DNA from: a virus
Virus record (IMG/VR): IMGVR_UViG_3300036781_000274
Location: 1 to 40,132 of that record
Strand: one strand, 5' to 3'
Length of the DNA stretch: 40,132 nt
The position numbers were made by a program, and so were the translations under genes. Under the pieces are notes generated by a model. It was not told where the DNA came from and did not search any database. It saw nothing but the letters and a program-made list of their open reading frames with translations. Shown here piece after piece: positions 14,891 through 24,653 of this stretch. The first letter of the stretch is position 1. Each line of letters begins with the position of its first letter.

Positions 14891-17259
14891 TGTGCCGGCT
14901 CCTCTTTCTTTTCTTCCTGCGTTGGTTGGTTCTCCTGAATGATCGCAGACGAGATCAGCCCCGCCGCCACTTTCGGCGTTACATTGTTGCGCACGGCGTA
15001 GTCGACCAACTGACCGATGCGCGGATTCGTCGCGGCCTGCTGCAGCACCCACCGCTCGGCCTTCGCGCCGGCATACGATCCTGCCACCGCTCCCTCCCAT
15101 CCTCCCAGCTGGTGGCCGATGAAGGCTCCCGCCGCGCCTCCCACCTTGCCGTGCAGGATATTGTGCATGATGCTCATGCTCATCCCCTTCAGGCCTTCCG
15201 CTGCCTTGGGTGTATTCAACAGGTCGGCCATGCGGGTCATGTTCTCCATGCCGTCCTTGCCGATCACGCTCTCGATGCGGTCTGCCCCATACTGGTTGAT
15301 AAGTCGGTTCAAACCGTTCTGCAACCGCACTCCGCTCAGCACGCGGCCACCGGCAACCTCGGACGCATAGCGTTCATTGACGTTGGCAGCATGTTCCACC
15401 GCGCTGTGCAGGCCATCGAGTACCATCGACTTCGACCACAGCCGCGACGCCTGGGCGCGCTCGTCGTGCGTGATTCCGTCAGAGCTGTCGATCATGTCTC
15501 GAATCTTGCCCTCCAGCTCGTACTGCTTGGTGAAGTCGCCGCGCTTGCCGGCTGCTGCTCGCTCGCGGTTGATCCGGCCAAACTCACCGTCTGAAACCTC
15601 ATCGAGCTTTTGATAGATCGGGCGAGCTGCGTTCTGTAGCTGGTCTGCTGCGCCTCCGAAGGTGCCGACATCCTGCGCCGCGCGCGCCGCCTGCAATGGT
15701 CTGAAGTTGGGCAACGTCCGCTGATAGGTGTGGTACATATCCAGCTGCTCCTGCAGGCTGTCCCGTGCCTCCGTCTGCGCCCTGAGCTGCGCGGGGGTTG
15801 TATCGGGATCGGGATTGTCGATCAGGTCATTGAGACGGGTCAGATGGGTCTGCGCGGTTTCGGGATCTGCCGCGACGAGATCTCCAGCTCCGGTTACGCT
15901 CGTGCTTCCCGCTTCCTGCCCTGGCTTAAGGCTGGTGAGGTACTGAAACACCGGCTCTTTGTGTGTGGGGCCTTGGAACGGTTCAGAATCGTTTACCGGA
16001 GGCAACGGTTCCTGGTCGCCGTACTTGAAAGCTCCCTCGTTGTATGGCTCGACATTGGGCGTCGTGCCCGATCCCTTTCCGGCAACGAACTGTGTGTCGA
16101 TCTGCTTTTTGCGCGGCTCATTCCCTCCTGCCACGCTCTCTTCATTCGCTCCGGTGCCTTCGATGGTGAAGGGATACGGACGCGCACCCTCTGGCGCTCC
16201 CAGCAGCCTTGCGGGGTCCGTGATCTGTCCTGGGATGACGCGGCCCTGGTTGGCCTCTTCGAGCGCGTCGTGGGTCGCGCGCTGCGCGATATTGCGGAAG
16301 ACACGCGGAGCTGCAGCCTGTTGCTCTGCCGCCAGCTTCGGGACTTCGTTAATCGTCACGCTTCCCTTCGGCCCTGTGCCTGGTCGCTGCGAAGAAAGCG
16401 TTTTTATCTTCTCTCCCGCGATATCCTCAATTGCCGGCGCAGCGCGTTCCACCAAACCCTTCGCGGTCTGCAATCCGCCCTCGAGCAAACCGCCTGTTCC
16501 GGCTCCCATCTCCGCCGCTTCGGTCGCGGCCTCGGTGTTGCCGCCTGTATGTACGTACGTCTGCGCTCCGGTCTCTGCTCCGGTTTTCACCGCCGCATGG
16601 ACTGCGCGAGCGCCGATCGCCGCGAGCTTCGCAATCTTGGGGTTGTTCTCCAGAAACTTCGCCGCCCGCACCTGTTGCGCCAGCTTGTCGGCTGAGCTTA
16701 GGACCCTGCCGCCCTCTGCGGCCGCGTCCTCGACTCCCAACGGGCTAAGCAGCTCGCCGGCCATCTCGCCCACGCCACCGAGGTTTTGCCAGATTCCATT
16801 CTCCTGTCCGTGCTTGGTGAGCCAGTCCGAGGCCTCGGTCAGATGTGCATTCGCTTTCTGCGTGGTCGGCCCTCGGTAACCGCCCTTTACGGCCTCCATC
16901 GCGTCCGCGTCGTTCGCCTGGGGGTTGGCCTGCTTGTACTCCTGCACGTCGCTGGGGCTGGCTCCATTGCCTGTATAGGCATGGACGATATGCATCAACC
17001 CTCCCAGGCCTGCCGCCGCACTCTTGGCGAACCCGACTGGAATATCGACGTTCGGATCTCCAGTGCCCTCGGAGATCGCGCCGGCCAAGTTCTTAACCTT
17101 CCCCCATATTGAGGTATCAGCGGGCGGGGTGGCTGCTGGCGTCGTCGGCGCACTGCCGGCAGCGGTTCCGATGCCTGCCAACGGATCGCCGCTAGCAGCT
17201 GGCGGTGGCGCACCTACCGACGTGCCGATCCCCGCGAGCGGGTCTGCCGCCGCGTTCAC
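14887..17259 (-). CDS. large internal virion / DNA-ejection protein
   Basis: A 790-aa protein. The first 50 residues repeat DPLAGIGT(S/A) twice and are rich in A, P and T. There follows an amphipathic, alanine/glycine-rich stretch typical of ejection proteins and long helices (e.g. RLNDLIDNPDPDTTPAQLRAQ). The C-terminal 150 residues have GKVGGAAGAFIGHQLGGWEGA, glycine-rich and possibly membrane-active. It corresponds in position to T7 gp15/gp16. I see no lytic transglycosylase motif. It overlaps the next gene by 4 bp on each side. Confidence 0.65.
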   Translation of the reverse strand: MNAAADPLAGIGTSVGAPPPAASGDPLAGIGTAAGSAPTTPAATPPADTSIWGKVKNLAGAISEGTGDPNVDIPVGFAKSAAAGLGGLMHIVHAYTGNGASPSDVQEYKQANPQANDADAMEAVKGGYRGPTTQKANAHLTEASDWLTKHGQENGIWQNLGGVGEMAGELLSPLGVEDAAAEGGRVLSSADKLAQQVRAAKFLENNPKIAKLAAIGARAVHAAVKTGAETGAQTYVHTGGNTEAATEAAEMGAGTGGLLEGGLQTAKGLVERAAPAIEDIAGEKIKTLSSQRPGTGPKGSVTINEVPKLAAEQQAAAPRVFRNIAQRATHDALEEANQGRVIPGQITDPARLLGAPEGARPYPFTIEGTGANEESVAGGNEPRKKQIDTQFVAGKGSGTTPNVEPYNEGAFKYGDQEPLPPVNDSEPFQGPTHKEPVFQYLTSLKPGQEAGSTSVTGAGDLVAADPETAQTHLTRLNDLIDNPDPDTTPAQLRAQTEARDSLQEQLDMYHTYQRTLPNFRPLQAARAAQDVGTFGGAADQLQNAARPIYQKLDEVSDGEFGRINRERAAAGKRGDFTKQYELEGKIRDMIDSSDGITHDERAQASRLWSKSMVLDGLHSAVEHAANVNERYASEVAGGRVLSGVRLQNGLNRLINQYGADRIESVIGKDGMENMTRMADLLNTPKAAEGLKGMSMSIMHNILHGKVGGAAGAFIGHQLGGWEGAVAGSYAGAKAERWVLQQAATNPRIGQLVDYAVRNNVTPKVAAGLISSAIIQENQPTQEEKKEEPAQ

Positions 17260-19244
17260 TGACGCACCACCAGGCCGGGAATGTTCTTCGGCACTTGGTT
17301 AGTTGGAACGTCTTTCCATGTGGGAGATCCAGGTGCCCAGATGCGGCTCATGCCTGCAGCTGGTGCTGCCGTTCCTGCTGGAATCGCTGGAGGCTGGTTC
17401 GCGTGAGATGGACCGCCCTGCTCTTCAACTAGTCGTGCTCGGTAGCTGGGATCGAGCGCCGCTCTTGCTTCCTTCGCCTTCTGGTCGATGCCGGGCATGG
17501 GTGCTTCGTAGGAGCTGCTGGGTGCCGCGTTCTTCCATTGCTGTTCGAAGCTGTCGAACTTATCCGACATGGACTTTGCCTGTGTGTTGATGCCGGCGTC
17601 CCGGTTTCCGGGGAGCGTTGCAGTCAGAGTGCCCTTGATGGCCGCGATCGCTGGAATGGTATTGGTGCCGTAGAAAGTTGCCAGCTCCGTTGATAGCGTG
17701 TCGGCTTTATTCATATATGCGTTGTAGGCAGGAGTTCCGTAGATATGGCTCGCGGGTGTGTTCAACGCTTTCAATTCCTGCATGTGCTTAAGCGCCGTGG
17801 CTCCGGCATTCAAGGCCGATCCCGCAGTGTGCGGCTTCGTGCTCGTGAACTCCTTATAAACGGATGGATACGCGGCGGCTTTGGAGCCGTCGAAATCCGG
17901 ATATTTCTGCGTCACTGCCGCCAGTAGCTCCGGATTGCGCGAAAGCATATAGGCCATTCGTTCGGGAGCTATTTTTCCGGTCCCGATCGAATCGACCAGC
18001 GGCGATGAACCTGCCGGTCCTGTCCCGCTCAGTGCCCGGTCCTTTGCCGCTGTCGCTTCGCTTGCGTCGGCCCGCGCATTGTTGGCCCGAATTTCGCTGG
18101 GCGTCTTCGCTGCGGTCGCTCTTGCTGATCCCGCTTCGGCGTTATTTTTTGCGATCTCACTTGGTGCTTTGGTCGCGTTGGCTTTTGCCTCCTCTGTCGC
18201 CGCCTGTTTCTGCGCAAGGTTTGCCTGGTCAAGCTTGAACTTCTGCGCGGCGGTGCCGGCTGCGGTCTCGTAGTCATCTACTTCGCCGGCGGTCAGAGGT
18301 TCACTGCTTTTGTGCTCGACATACTGGCCCGTCGTGCTGTCGAAGGTATGGAAGACAGTCCCTGCCGGCTCGATCGTCTTACGGTATCCATCCGGCATCT
18401 TGAACACGCGGATTCCCGCTGCTGTGCCGTCCGGATTGTAGTGGGGAAGGACCTCGATCAGATGATTTTGAATCATGTTCTTCATCACCTCCGGGTCTGC
18501 ATGAAGGATCTTGCCGATGTCGTTCGGATCGGCGGCGGTGCCTAGCAACGTCGCTCCGTCCACCTTCATCAGCCTGTCTTCCTGCCCCTGGGCGAACGCG
18601 ATATCATGCTGGGTCGCCTCGTGCTTCATGGCGGTCAGATGCCACGCCTGCTCTGCGGTGTCCATGCGCAGCTTCTGATAGTTGGCGTTCGCAAGGATCT
18701 GCCTCTGCAGCGCGGGTGTCTGCGCAGCTGCATCTTTCGCCTGCTGCTGTCCCTGGTCGAACCCGGCCGCCGCTGCAGCTCCGGGGTTACGTCCCTTTCC
18801 CGCTGCGAATCCCTTGGCCGCTCCACCTATCAGTCCTGCGCCGATCCGCACCCACTGCTGGCCACGGCTCATCGTCTGCTGCTTCACATACTGGTTGCCC
18901 TCGGCGTCCGTGCCCATCTCCGGCTTGGTCTTACCTACCAGCGCATCGGCGATCGAATCCACCACTCCCAGAATCCCCGGTGGCTTCTGCGATGTCACAA
19001 CTACCGGCTGCGTTGGAGCTGGCGGTGTTGGAGTTGCTGGAGTGGCCGTGGAACCCGGTGCAGGGCTTGCGGGCGTCGCCGCTGGCGGCGTGGCGGGAGA
19101 TTGGGAAGGCTGCGAGCTGCTGGGCGGCTGTGAGGCCACTGGTGCCGATTGTGATGGTGGCGTTGCCGCCGCGTCCCATCCGCTGGTTCCGGCCGCTGCC
19201 TCCATCTGGCCCGCTGCCTGTACTCCCGATGTCGTTCCGTCCAT
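17256..19244 (-). CDS. internal virion / ejection-like protein
   Basis: A 662-aa protein. Residues 20-90 are a low-complexity P/A/T/S linker. A glycine/alanine stretch near 130-175 (IGAGLIGGAAKGFAAGKGR) could insert in membranes. Around 350-400 two related helical units start KAPSEIAKNNAEAGSA and KTPSEIRANNARADAS, an internal repeat of about 20 residues. The C-terminal 200 residues are helical. Placement and style fit T7-like internal core proteins. A GGGAGAGACC sequence ends at the ATG. Confidence 0.6.
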   Translation of the reverse strand: MDGTTSGVQAAGQMEAAAGTSGWDAAATPPSQSAPVASQPPSSSQPSQSPATPPAATPASPAPGSTATPATPTPPAPTQPVVVTSQKPPGILGVVDSIADALVGKTKPEMGTDAEGNQYVKQQTMSRGQQWVRIGAGLIGGAAKGFAAGKGRNPGAAAAAGFDQGQQQAKDAAAQTPALQRQILANANYQKLRMDTAEQAWHLTAMKHEATQHDIAFAQGQEDRLMKVDGATLLGTAADPNDIGKILHADPEVMKNMIQNHLIEVLPHYNPDGTAAGIRVFKMPDGYRKTIEPAGTVFHTFDSTTGQYVEHKSSEPLTAGEVDDYETAAGTAAQKFKLDQANLAQKQAATEEAKANATKAPSEIAKNNAEAGSARATAAKTPSEIRANNARADASEATAAKDRALSGTGPAGSSPLVDSIGTGKIAPERMAYMLSRNPELLAAVTQKYPDFDGSKAAAYPSVYKEFTSTKPHTAGSALNAGATALKHMQELKALNTPASHIYGTPAYNAYMNKADTLSTELATFYGTNTIPAIAAIKGTLTATLPGNRDAGINTQAKSMSDKFDSFEQQWKNAAPSSSYEAPMPGIDQKAKEARAALDPSYRARLVEEQGGPSHANQPPAIPAGTAAPAAGMSRIWAPGSPTWKDVPTNQVPKNIPGLVVRQ

Positions 19245-19253
19245 GGTCTCTCC

Positions 19254-19871
19254 CTATCCCCACTTGTTGATGCTTGCGCCTGACGCCATGCCTGCGGCAC
19301 TTCCAACCGCTCCAATCGTCGCATTGAGCCAACTGTCGTCTTCGCTGGCGATCTGGCCGGCCGTGGTCGAGGCCGCCGATCCTGAACTGGTCTCGTTCGC
19401 TTGGTAGCCCAGCGGGTTCTCGCCGGCGGCGATCGATTCCAGTCCCTGGCCTGCGTTCTCCCATTCGTTGTATCCCTGCGAGTAGTCGGCCGCTTCGATC
19501 TGGCTCTCCTGCCGCGATTCCTCCTGGGCGGCGCTGGTTGCGATATTGGATTGAATCGCGGAATCAGCTCCGGTCGGCAGCGGATTCGTACCGCCTCCCC
19601 TGGCTGCGGTCGTCTCGCCCACCGCACGCGCTGCGTTGCCGTAGTTTTCGGCGGTCCCTTCTTCGGCCTGTGATTGCAGGTCTGCGTTCTCTTCGTCGCT
19701 GAAGCCCTTTTGTCCGGGACCTTTCGCGAAGATCGATTGAAATTGTGTAACCATCGGCCCAAAGATAGCCTGCTGATTGGCGTACTGCTGCTTCGTCAAA
19801 TCGGCGGCCTGTTGGTAGGCTGCGATCTGCTCGTCGCCAAGCTCGGTTTGTTGCATCGTGGGACCCGACAT
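19254..19871 (-). CDS. internal virion protein (gp14-like)
   Basis: A 205-aa protein, Q/A/E-rich and helical at the N-terminus (EQIAAYQQAADLTKQQYANQ), then a glycine/serine-rich C-terminus with WLNATIGAVGSAAGMASG. The size and location just before the larger ejection proteins match T7 gp14, which forms the outer part of the ejection channel. The sequence match itself is not decisive. Confidence 0.55.
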   Translation of the reverse strand: MSGPTMQQTELGDEQIAAYQQAADLTKQQYANQQAIFGPMVTQFQSIFAKGPGQKGFSDEENADLQSQAEEGTAENYGNAARAVGETTAARGGGTNPLPTGADSAIQSNIATSAAQEESRQESQIEAADYSQGYNEWENAGQGLESIAAGENPLGYQANETSSGSAASTTAGQIASEDDSWLNATIGAVGSAAGMASGASINKWG

Positions 19872-19880
19872 CGGCGTCTC

Positions 19881-20144
19881 CTATTTCTTCTTCATCATCA
19901 TGGAATAGCCTGCATGGTCGCCGATGGCGTCGTGTCCCTTGGCTTCGCGCTTGCCGCCTCTGCCTGCGTGGTCTTTGTGCTTCGCGGCACTCTTCACATT
20001 CTGCGCAAAAATCGCTTCTTTCTTCCTGACGCCGCCCGCCTTCTTACCTGCCGCGATTTTCTTCTCGGTGGCCTTTCCGAACTTACCGAGAGTCCCTTTG
20101 CGCTTCATCTTCGCTGTTGCTTTTTGAATCCAATTACCTGCCAT
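19881..20144 (-). CDS. small very basic virion-region protein
   Basis: An 87-aa protein with a very high lysine content. WIQKATAKMKRKGTLGKFGK at the N-terminus resembles small phage proteins starting with WIQ-x-A-I-K. Probably binds DNA or packs in the capsid. A strong GAGGAGGCACG precedes its ATG; the AGGAGGCACGATG string is also used at the gene at 25918. Confidence 0.6.
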   Translation of the reverse strand: MAGNWIQKATAKMKRKGTLGKFGKATEKKIAAGKKAGGVRKKEAIFAQNVKSAAKHKDHAGRGGKREAKGHDAIGDHAGYSMMMKKK

Positions 20145-20154
20145 CGTGCCTCCT

Positions 20155-20634
20155 CTATGAAGCCTGTTTCGCCTGGGACTCGGTGCCCTTCAGCGTGTAG
20201 ATCTCCCGTATGCCATCCTTCACAAAACCAAGCCTCTTTTCCGTGAACAGAATCAGGTCCTCGTTCTTACTCACGAAATACAAGGCTTTGAAACCGTTCA
20301 TGGGCAACGCCTTTTTCAGCCACGCAAAACCCACTTCCAGCCCTCTCACTACTCTCGCCTTCGAGACGAGGCCGCATTCCCGATCGAACTGCAGCGTGAT
20401 TTCTATCTCATTGCCCATGTGCCGAATCGACTTCACGAAAAACAAAATTCCGATCGCGTCTTCGAGCACATAGCTGTTCGTCTGACTATTCTGTTCGATC
20501 CAGAAATCCGGGTACTGCAACTCCCATTTATGATCGGGGTCCATCATGTTCCATTGCCGCGCCAGAGGCTGATCTCGCGGGGTAGCCGGGCGAAATGTGT
20601 AACCGTCGAACTGATACACCGGAAGATTTGCCAC
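20155..20634 (-). CDS. GNAT acetyltransferase-like protein in the tail module
   Basis: A 159-aa protein from a GTG at 20634, preceded by GAGG at 7 bases. The open frame runs on upstream inside the tail gene. It has a GNAT-like layout: an N-terminal strand-helix (YTFRPATPRDQPLARQW) and a C-terminal part with LYFVSKNEDLILFTEKRLGF, the usual N...L..K.GF signature. The acetyl-CoA-binding loop (Q/RxxGxG/A) is not visible, so it may be catalytically dead and structural. T7-like phages carry a protein of this kind near the ejection genes. It does not prove enzymatic activity. Confidence 0.6.
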   Translation of the reverse strand: MANLPVYQFDGYTFRPATPRDQPLARQWNMMDPDHKWELQYPDFWIEQNSQTNSYVLEDAIGILFFVKSIRHMGNEIEITLQFDRECGLVSKARVVRGLEVGFAWLKKALPMNGFKALYFVSKNEDLILFTEKRLGFVKDGIREIYTLKGTESQAKQAS

Positions 20635-20651
20635 TGTCGTACCTCGTGCCA

Positions 20652-23600
20652 CTACTTCGTGCTTGCTACCTGCTCTTCGCGCTCGTCGTGCTGTCTCGCG
20701 AAGATGCCCCAATCCAGTAATTCATCTGCAACCGTCTGCGTACCATAGTCGAACTTCGTCAATAAAGAATCGCTCAGCGTATTGATCCCGCTCTGCTTGA
20801 GCACGTATCGATCGCTGTAGACGCTCTCGCTGCGCGGCGTCCGCGCCGGGTCGTTGCTCTTGTCGTCGAGCTTCAGTGCGCGGTATGGCCGCTTCTTGCT
20901 GGGTTGGATCTCGCCCAGCAAAACGCTCACAACCGGACGTTTACCAACCGCTGCGGACTTCGTGCTGATATGCACCGTTTCGGCCCATTGTCCGGTCGAG
21001 CAAAGCAGATTCACGCCTTTGGCATCCCAGCTCGGATATCCCGTTCCGTTGTCGCTGCACTCCCCACCGCTGTCGTCGCGGCAAAGGATGGGTCCGGGTG
21101 TTCCTGCAGGCGGCCCGATCAGCAACTGCGTGAGGCCCGGCGCGGTCTCGATTGCCTGAACTGCGCTCGTGCCTCCGACGATCGCGCGGCGCGGGTGCCA
21201 CATCAGGCCGCTCTCGGGTGGCGACACTGCGGACATGCGGAACCATCCCACCGCACCATCGGCCACATACAACGCATTCTCTTCCGTGCTCTGGTCGTTC
21301 CAGCTTAGAAACGCTGTCGTGGAGCTGTAGAGCGATTGATTGATTCCGCCCGTCGTCACCTTGCGGAACTGATCTCCGATCGGGAAACCGATCTCTTCAT
21401 ATCCGGTGTTGGGGTTGAACGGATATTGGATGGCGATCGAGCTGAGCTTTAAATTCACCTCAAGCACATACATCGTCGTGCCCTGGACGCATACGCAGTT
21501 GTAGCCGGCCACATTCACGTTGTTGTAGTAGCTCGTCGCGTAGAAAGAATCGCCGGGAGTACCGCTGCCCAGAATGATCTGAATCCCTGAGCTGGTGTAT
21601 ACGATCAGGCCGCCGTCCTGCACCGTCACCGGCACAATGTCATAGACCATCCCCAGAAAGGGAAGGTAGTTCAGAGGAGGCTGTGTAGTATTGCCGTTGG
21701 CCGCGAGCGTGTCCGGCCCTCCCGAGTAGCGCACCAGATTACCGTCTGCCCACCACATCCGCTGAAACGCATAGCACATTGGAAGGCTGGTAGGTGTCGG
21801 CGGATTGTTTGTTCCGTTGATGGGTGCCGGAATCAGCGGATTCAGTGCAGCAAGCCCAAGATTCGACGTATCGGCTATGCCTGCCTCACCGTAGCTGAAG
21901 GAGTTCGTTAACCCGTCTGCCGGAATCTGGTCCTCCAAAACCAATGTAGGCTCGCCCTGCGCCGTTCGCCAGATCCACACCTGGTCGGTCTGTGTATCCG
22001 AGAACATTCCCGGCGATGTCGCCGCGACCATGAGCGTTGGATCAAGCACTGCTGGAGTCGTACCCAGGATGCCTCCATAGACGATCGCAAGCGGAGCTGC
22101 GGTGCTCAAGCTGCCGTCCACCCCATGCAGGCTATAGGAATACTGCAGCGTCTTGTACGTCAGCGCCACGCCCGACCCTCCGGTCGAGATGCACACCCAG
22201 GTCAGTCCGCCATCGGTCGTAGTCGCGCCCAGCGTCGTTCCCCAGGTTGGCTGGGTTACGCCACTCGTGCCGCCTATTCCGTTGAAGAGCCACTGCAGGT
22301 TATTGTTCGAGTCGATCAGGCACGATCCGGTCACGCCGGCGTTGGCGGCGTCGGCTTGCCACACGCCCGGCTGTCCAAGGTTGTACCAGGTCAGTCCTCC
22401 ATCCTTGGTTACAGCATTCGCGCCTCCTGGCGTCGCGATCCCTGTAGCTACCGGAGACAGTGGCGTGCTGTCCCAATAGCCGGGCGCGGGGTCTACATCT
22501 CCGCCAGCCACCATCTCGTAGTACCATCCCGGGGGCACCGAGAAACTGAATCCCAGCTGGCCATTGCTCCCTGTGCCGGCCTTGTCGGTCGCCGTGAACG
22601 TCGTGCCCCATGTGTTGATGGTGGGAGGATTCGTGGGGCCGATCAGCAGTTGAAACCACGCGATGCCCCCGCCTGCCGCGACATTTCCGAATCCACTATG
22701 CAGAGCAACATTCGCGCTGGTGTTCTGATAGATCGTGCCGAAACTGTTGCCCAGCGGCGTCGGGGTTCCCGTAAGGTTGGTTGCCACCAGCTGCGCGGCT
22801 GCGGGCGCGGTGCTCCACTGTGGATAGATCGGACCGCTCCGGTTGGTTCCCGTTGTCGAGGCGACCACTTCGATGTTGCCGTTTGAGTCGAGCAGGCTGG
22901 TGTACTGCGGAAAGGCCGTGTTGGGCTGCCAGAATCGCCCCGTTACCGGCGTCAGCGTGGGCGGCACTAATGGCGCGGCCAGCCCTGTATTCTCGACTGC
23001 GGAGCCATAGCACTTCCATTGCTGGCCGCTGTCCTGGGTTACATGCAGACGGGTTGCATCGAACGCGGGCGAGCTGCTGCCGGTGGTTCCATTCCCGGTT
23101 GTTGCAGATCCGGTGTCCGGCGTATAGTCCTGCGCAGTTCCGCTGGTGAACGTCACCTGGAAGATGCCCAGCGTGGAACTCAGCACATTGTCCACTGGCA
23201 GCGTCTGTCCGTTCAACACCGTATCCGTGGTCAATCCGGAGAATGTCACCTGGACACCGACGAGGTTTGCGAAGTTGATAGGGACCTGCGCGGGATTGAC
23301 ATACAACAGGTGTTGCCACGAAGATCCGCTGCCCGAGACGGCCGACGCCACGATCGGCACCGTGATCCCGCCCAGCGCCATATAGAGAGTGCCTGGCTCC
23401 GCGCCCTGATTGATGAGCGTTCCCGGAGTCACTGGCTTACTCGCCTGCCATCCACCGGGAAACAGCCATTTCTTCTGATCGACTCCGTTCCCCATATAGA
23501 ACTGCGCATTGGGCAGTCCAAACATCCGATTCACGCCAGCGCCGGCGCTTTTGGTGAACAGGGAAGATTTTTGTCCGGGAGTTGCGTCGTACAGCGTTCC

Positions 23601-23939
23601 ATCGGTTCCATCTTCCAGCAGGCGTATTACTTCGACGCCATTACGCAGCGTCTTCCATGAGTAAAAGCTCTCGGCGGGTGGAAAGACGAGTTCATTGAAG
23701 ACGATGGAACCGGGGCTGCGCTTGTCCGTGAGGTCCACGCTGATCTCGCGGTTGATGCCATCAAGGATCGAATCGAAGCGGCTGCCGGAATAGAACTTTG
23801 CGGCAAGATATGGAACGGCGGCATCCCGATAGGGGCTGCGCTGTGTCCACAGCCCGGTCATCTGGCGCGCACCCATGCTCAGCGCGGCGTACTTGGTCGG
23901 GTTACTCACCGCTCCGGCGGCTGCAATCGGTCCCGCCAT
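20652..23939 (-). CDS. large tail protein (tubular/nozzle-like)
   Basis: A 1095-aa beta-rich protein. The start has GARQMTGLWTQRSPYRDA and YLAAKFYSGSRFDSILDG, then many G/T/S-rich strands. The position after the shorter tail protein at 23940 and the size fit a podovirus nozzle/tubular protein B. Several segments (e.g. FDATRLHVTQDSGQQWKCYG, TKDGGLTWYNLGQPG, TTDGGLTWVCISTGG) repeat a DGGLTW motif as in Asp-box/sialidase-like beta repeats, suggesting surface-binding modules. No gap to the neighbouring gene (stop at 23940, start at 23939). Confidence 0.65.
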   Translation of the reverse strand: MAGPIAAAGAVSNPTKYAALSMGARQMTGLWTQRSPYRDAAVPYLAAKFYSGSRFDSILDGINREISVDLTDKRSPGSIVFNELVFPPAESFYSWKTLRNGVEVIRLLEDGTDGTLYDATPGQKSSLFTKSAGAGVNRMFGLPNAQFYMGNGVDQKKWLFPGGWQASKPVTPGTLINQGAEPGTLYMALGGITVPIVASAVSGSGSSWQHLLYVNPAQVPINFANLVGVQVTFSGLTTDTVLNGQTLPVDNVLSSTLGIFQVTFTSGTAQDYTPDTGSATTGNGTTGSSSPAFDATRLHVTQDSGQQWKCYGSAVENTGLAAPLVPPTLTPVTGRFWQPNTAFPQYTSLLDSNGNIEVVASTTGTNRSGPIYPQWSTAPAAAQLVATNLTGTPTPLGNSFGTIYQNTSANVALHSGFGNVAAGGGIAWFQLLIGPTNPPTINTWGTTFTATDKAGTGSNGQLGFSFSVPPGWYYEMVAGGDVDPAPGYWDSTPLSPVATGIATPGGANAVTKDGGLTWYNLGQPGVWQADAANAGVTGSCLIDSNNNLQWLFNGIGGTSGVTQPTWGTTLGATTTDGGLTWVCISTGGSGVALTYKTLQYSYSLHGVDGSLSTAAPLAIVYGGILGTTPAVLDPTLMVAATSPGMFSDTQTDQVWIWRTAQGEPTLVLEDQIPADGLTNSFSYGEAGIADTSNLGLAALNPLIPAPINGTNNPPTPTSLPMCYAFQRMWWADGNLVRYSGGPDTLAANGNTTQPPLNYLPFLGMVYDIVPVTVQDGGLIVYTSSGIQIILGSGTPGDSFYATSYYNNVNVAGYNCVCVQGTTMYVLEVNLKLSSIAIQYPFNPNTGYEEIGFPIGDQFRKVTTGGINQSLYSSTTAFLSWNDQSTEENALYVADGAVGWFRMSAVSPPESGLMWHPRRAIVGGTSAVQAIETAPGLTQLLIGPPAGTPGPILCRDDSGGECSDNGTGYPSWDAKGVNLLCSTGQWAETVHISTKSAAVGKRPVVSVLLGEIQPSKKRPYRALKLDDKSNDPARTPRSESVYSDRYVLKQSGINTLSDSLLTKFDYGTQTVADELLDWGIFARQHDEREEQVASTK

Positions 23940-24653
23940 CTATCGCGTCCTTCCCGCTCCGCCGTTCTTGGACAGATCCTGGCTACGCTGCACCGTTCGC
24001 GTCGTGTTCATAAACTGGTTGTAGAACATATCCTTCGCCTGCGCGTCGAGACCGTCCTGCGTTGCAAGACACTGTGCAATCCACTCCGATCGCCAGATGG
24101 AAAAACGTGAATCATTCACAAGCAACGCGCCCTCGCTCAACATCCCCTTATTGAATAAGTAACCGAAGTAGTCACTTAATGGAGAGAACGTATCACCGGG
24201 GTTTGTGATGAGCGGTGCGGCATTCTGGAAGTCAAGAAATGCGGTATAAGCGCCATCGGGCACAGAGTTAACGCGAAAGGTGATGTTGCCCTGGTTGTCG
24301 TCGTACTGCGCTGCTATCAGGGTGGGCTGCCTCTGGTAGCTCACTTTTGCCAGCGCAGTCGCTCCGTTCAATTCGAGGATGTTGCCGGTGGAGTCTGCCA
24401 GCCATTGCGTCTCGATAAATCCCAGCGTCGGCACGGATTCGATATAGTCGGTGCCTCCCGCTGTATTGATGGCGAAGGCCAGATTGGTGCGGTTCTGTCT
24501 CCAGACGAAAGGCGGTCCCAACATCGTGCCCAGCACAGTGTTCGCCATCGTCACGCCGGGTTCCATATTGTTTACATTCAGGCGCTGGTTGTCGATCAGC
24601 GACTGAACATAGGTCATCGAATTCTGAATGCTTAGATTCACGTTCAATTCCAC
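23940..24653 (-). CDS. tail or head-tail adaptor protein
   Basis: A 237-aa protein of unknown exact role. The N-terminus is helical (SIQNSMTYVQSLIDNQRLN), the middle beta-like (PPFVWRQNRTNLAFAI), and the last 40 residues helical (DAQAKDMFYNQFMNTTRTVQ). It lies between a capsid-side gene at 24644 and the big tail protein, the place of a head-to-tail joining or tubular A protein. The ten-base overlap with the gene upstream supports one transcript. Confidence 0.55.
   Translation of the reverse strand: MELNVNLSIQNSMTYVQSLIDNQRLNVNNMEPGVTMANTVLGTMLGPPFVWRQNRTNLAFAINTAGGTDYIESVPTLGFIETQWLADSTGNILELNGATALAKVSYQRQPTLIAAQYDDNQGNITFRVNSVPDGAYTAFLDFQNAAPLITNPGDTFSPLSDYFGYLFNKGMLSEGALLVNDSRFSIWRSEWIAQCLATQDGLDAQAKDMFYNQFMNTTRTVQRSQDLSKNGGAGRTR

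Noticed and set aside
15730-16695. 321-aa and overlapping 306-aa plus-strand frames
   Set aside because: Antisense to the 790-aa ejection protein; arginine/serine-rich composition typical of shadow frames.
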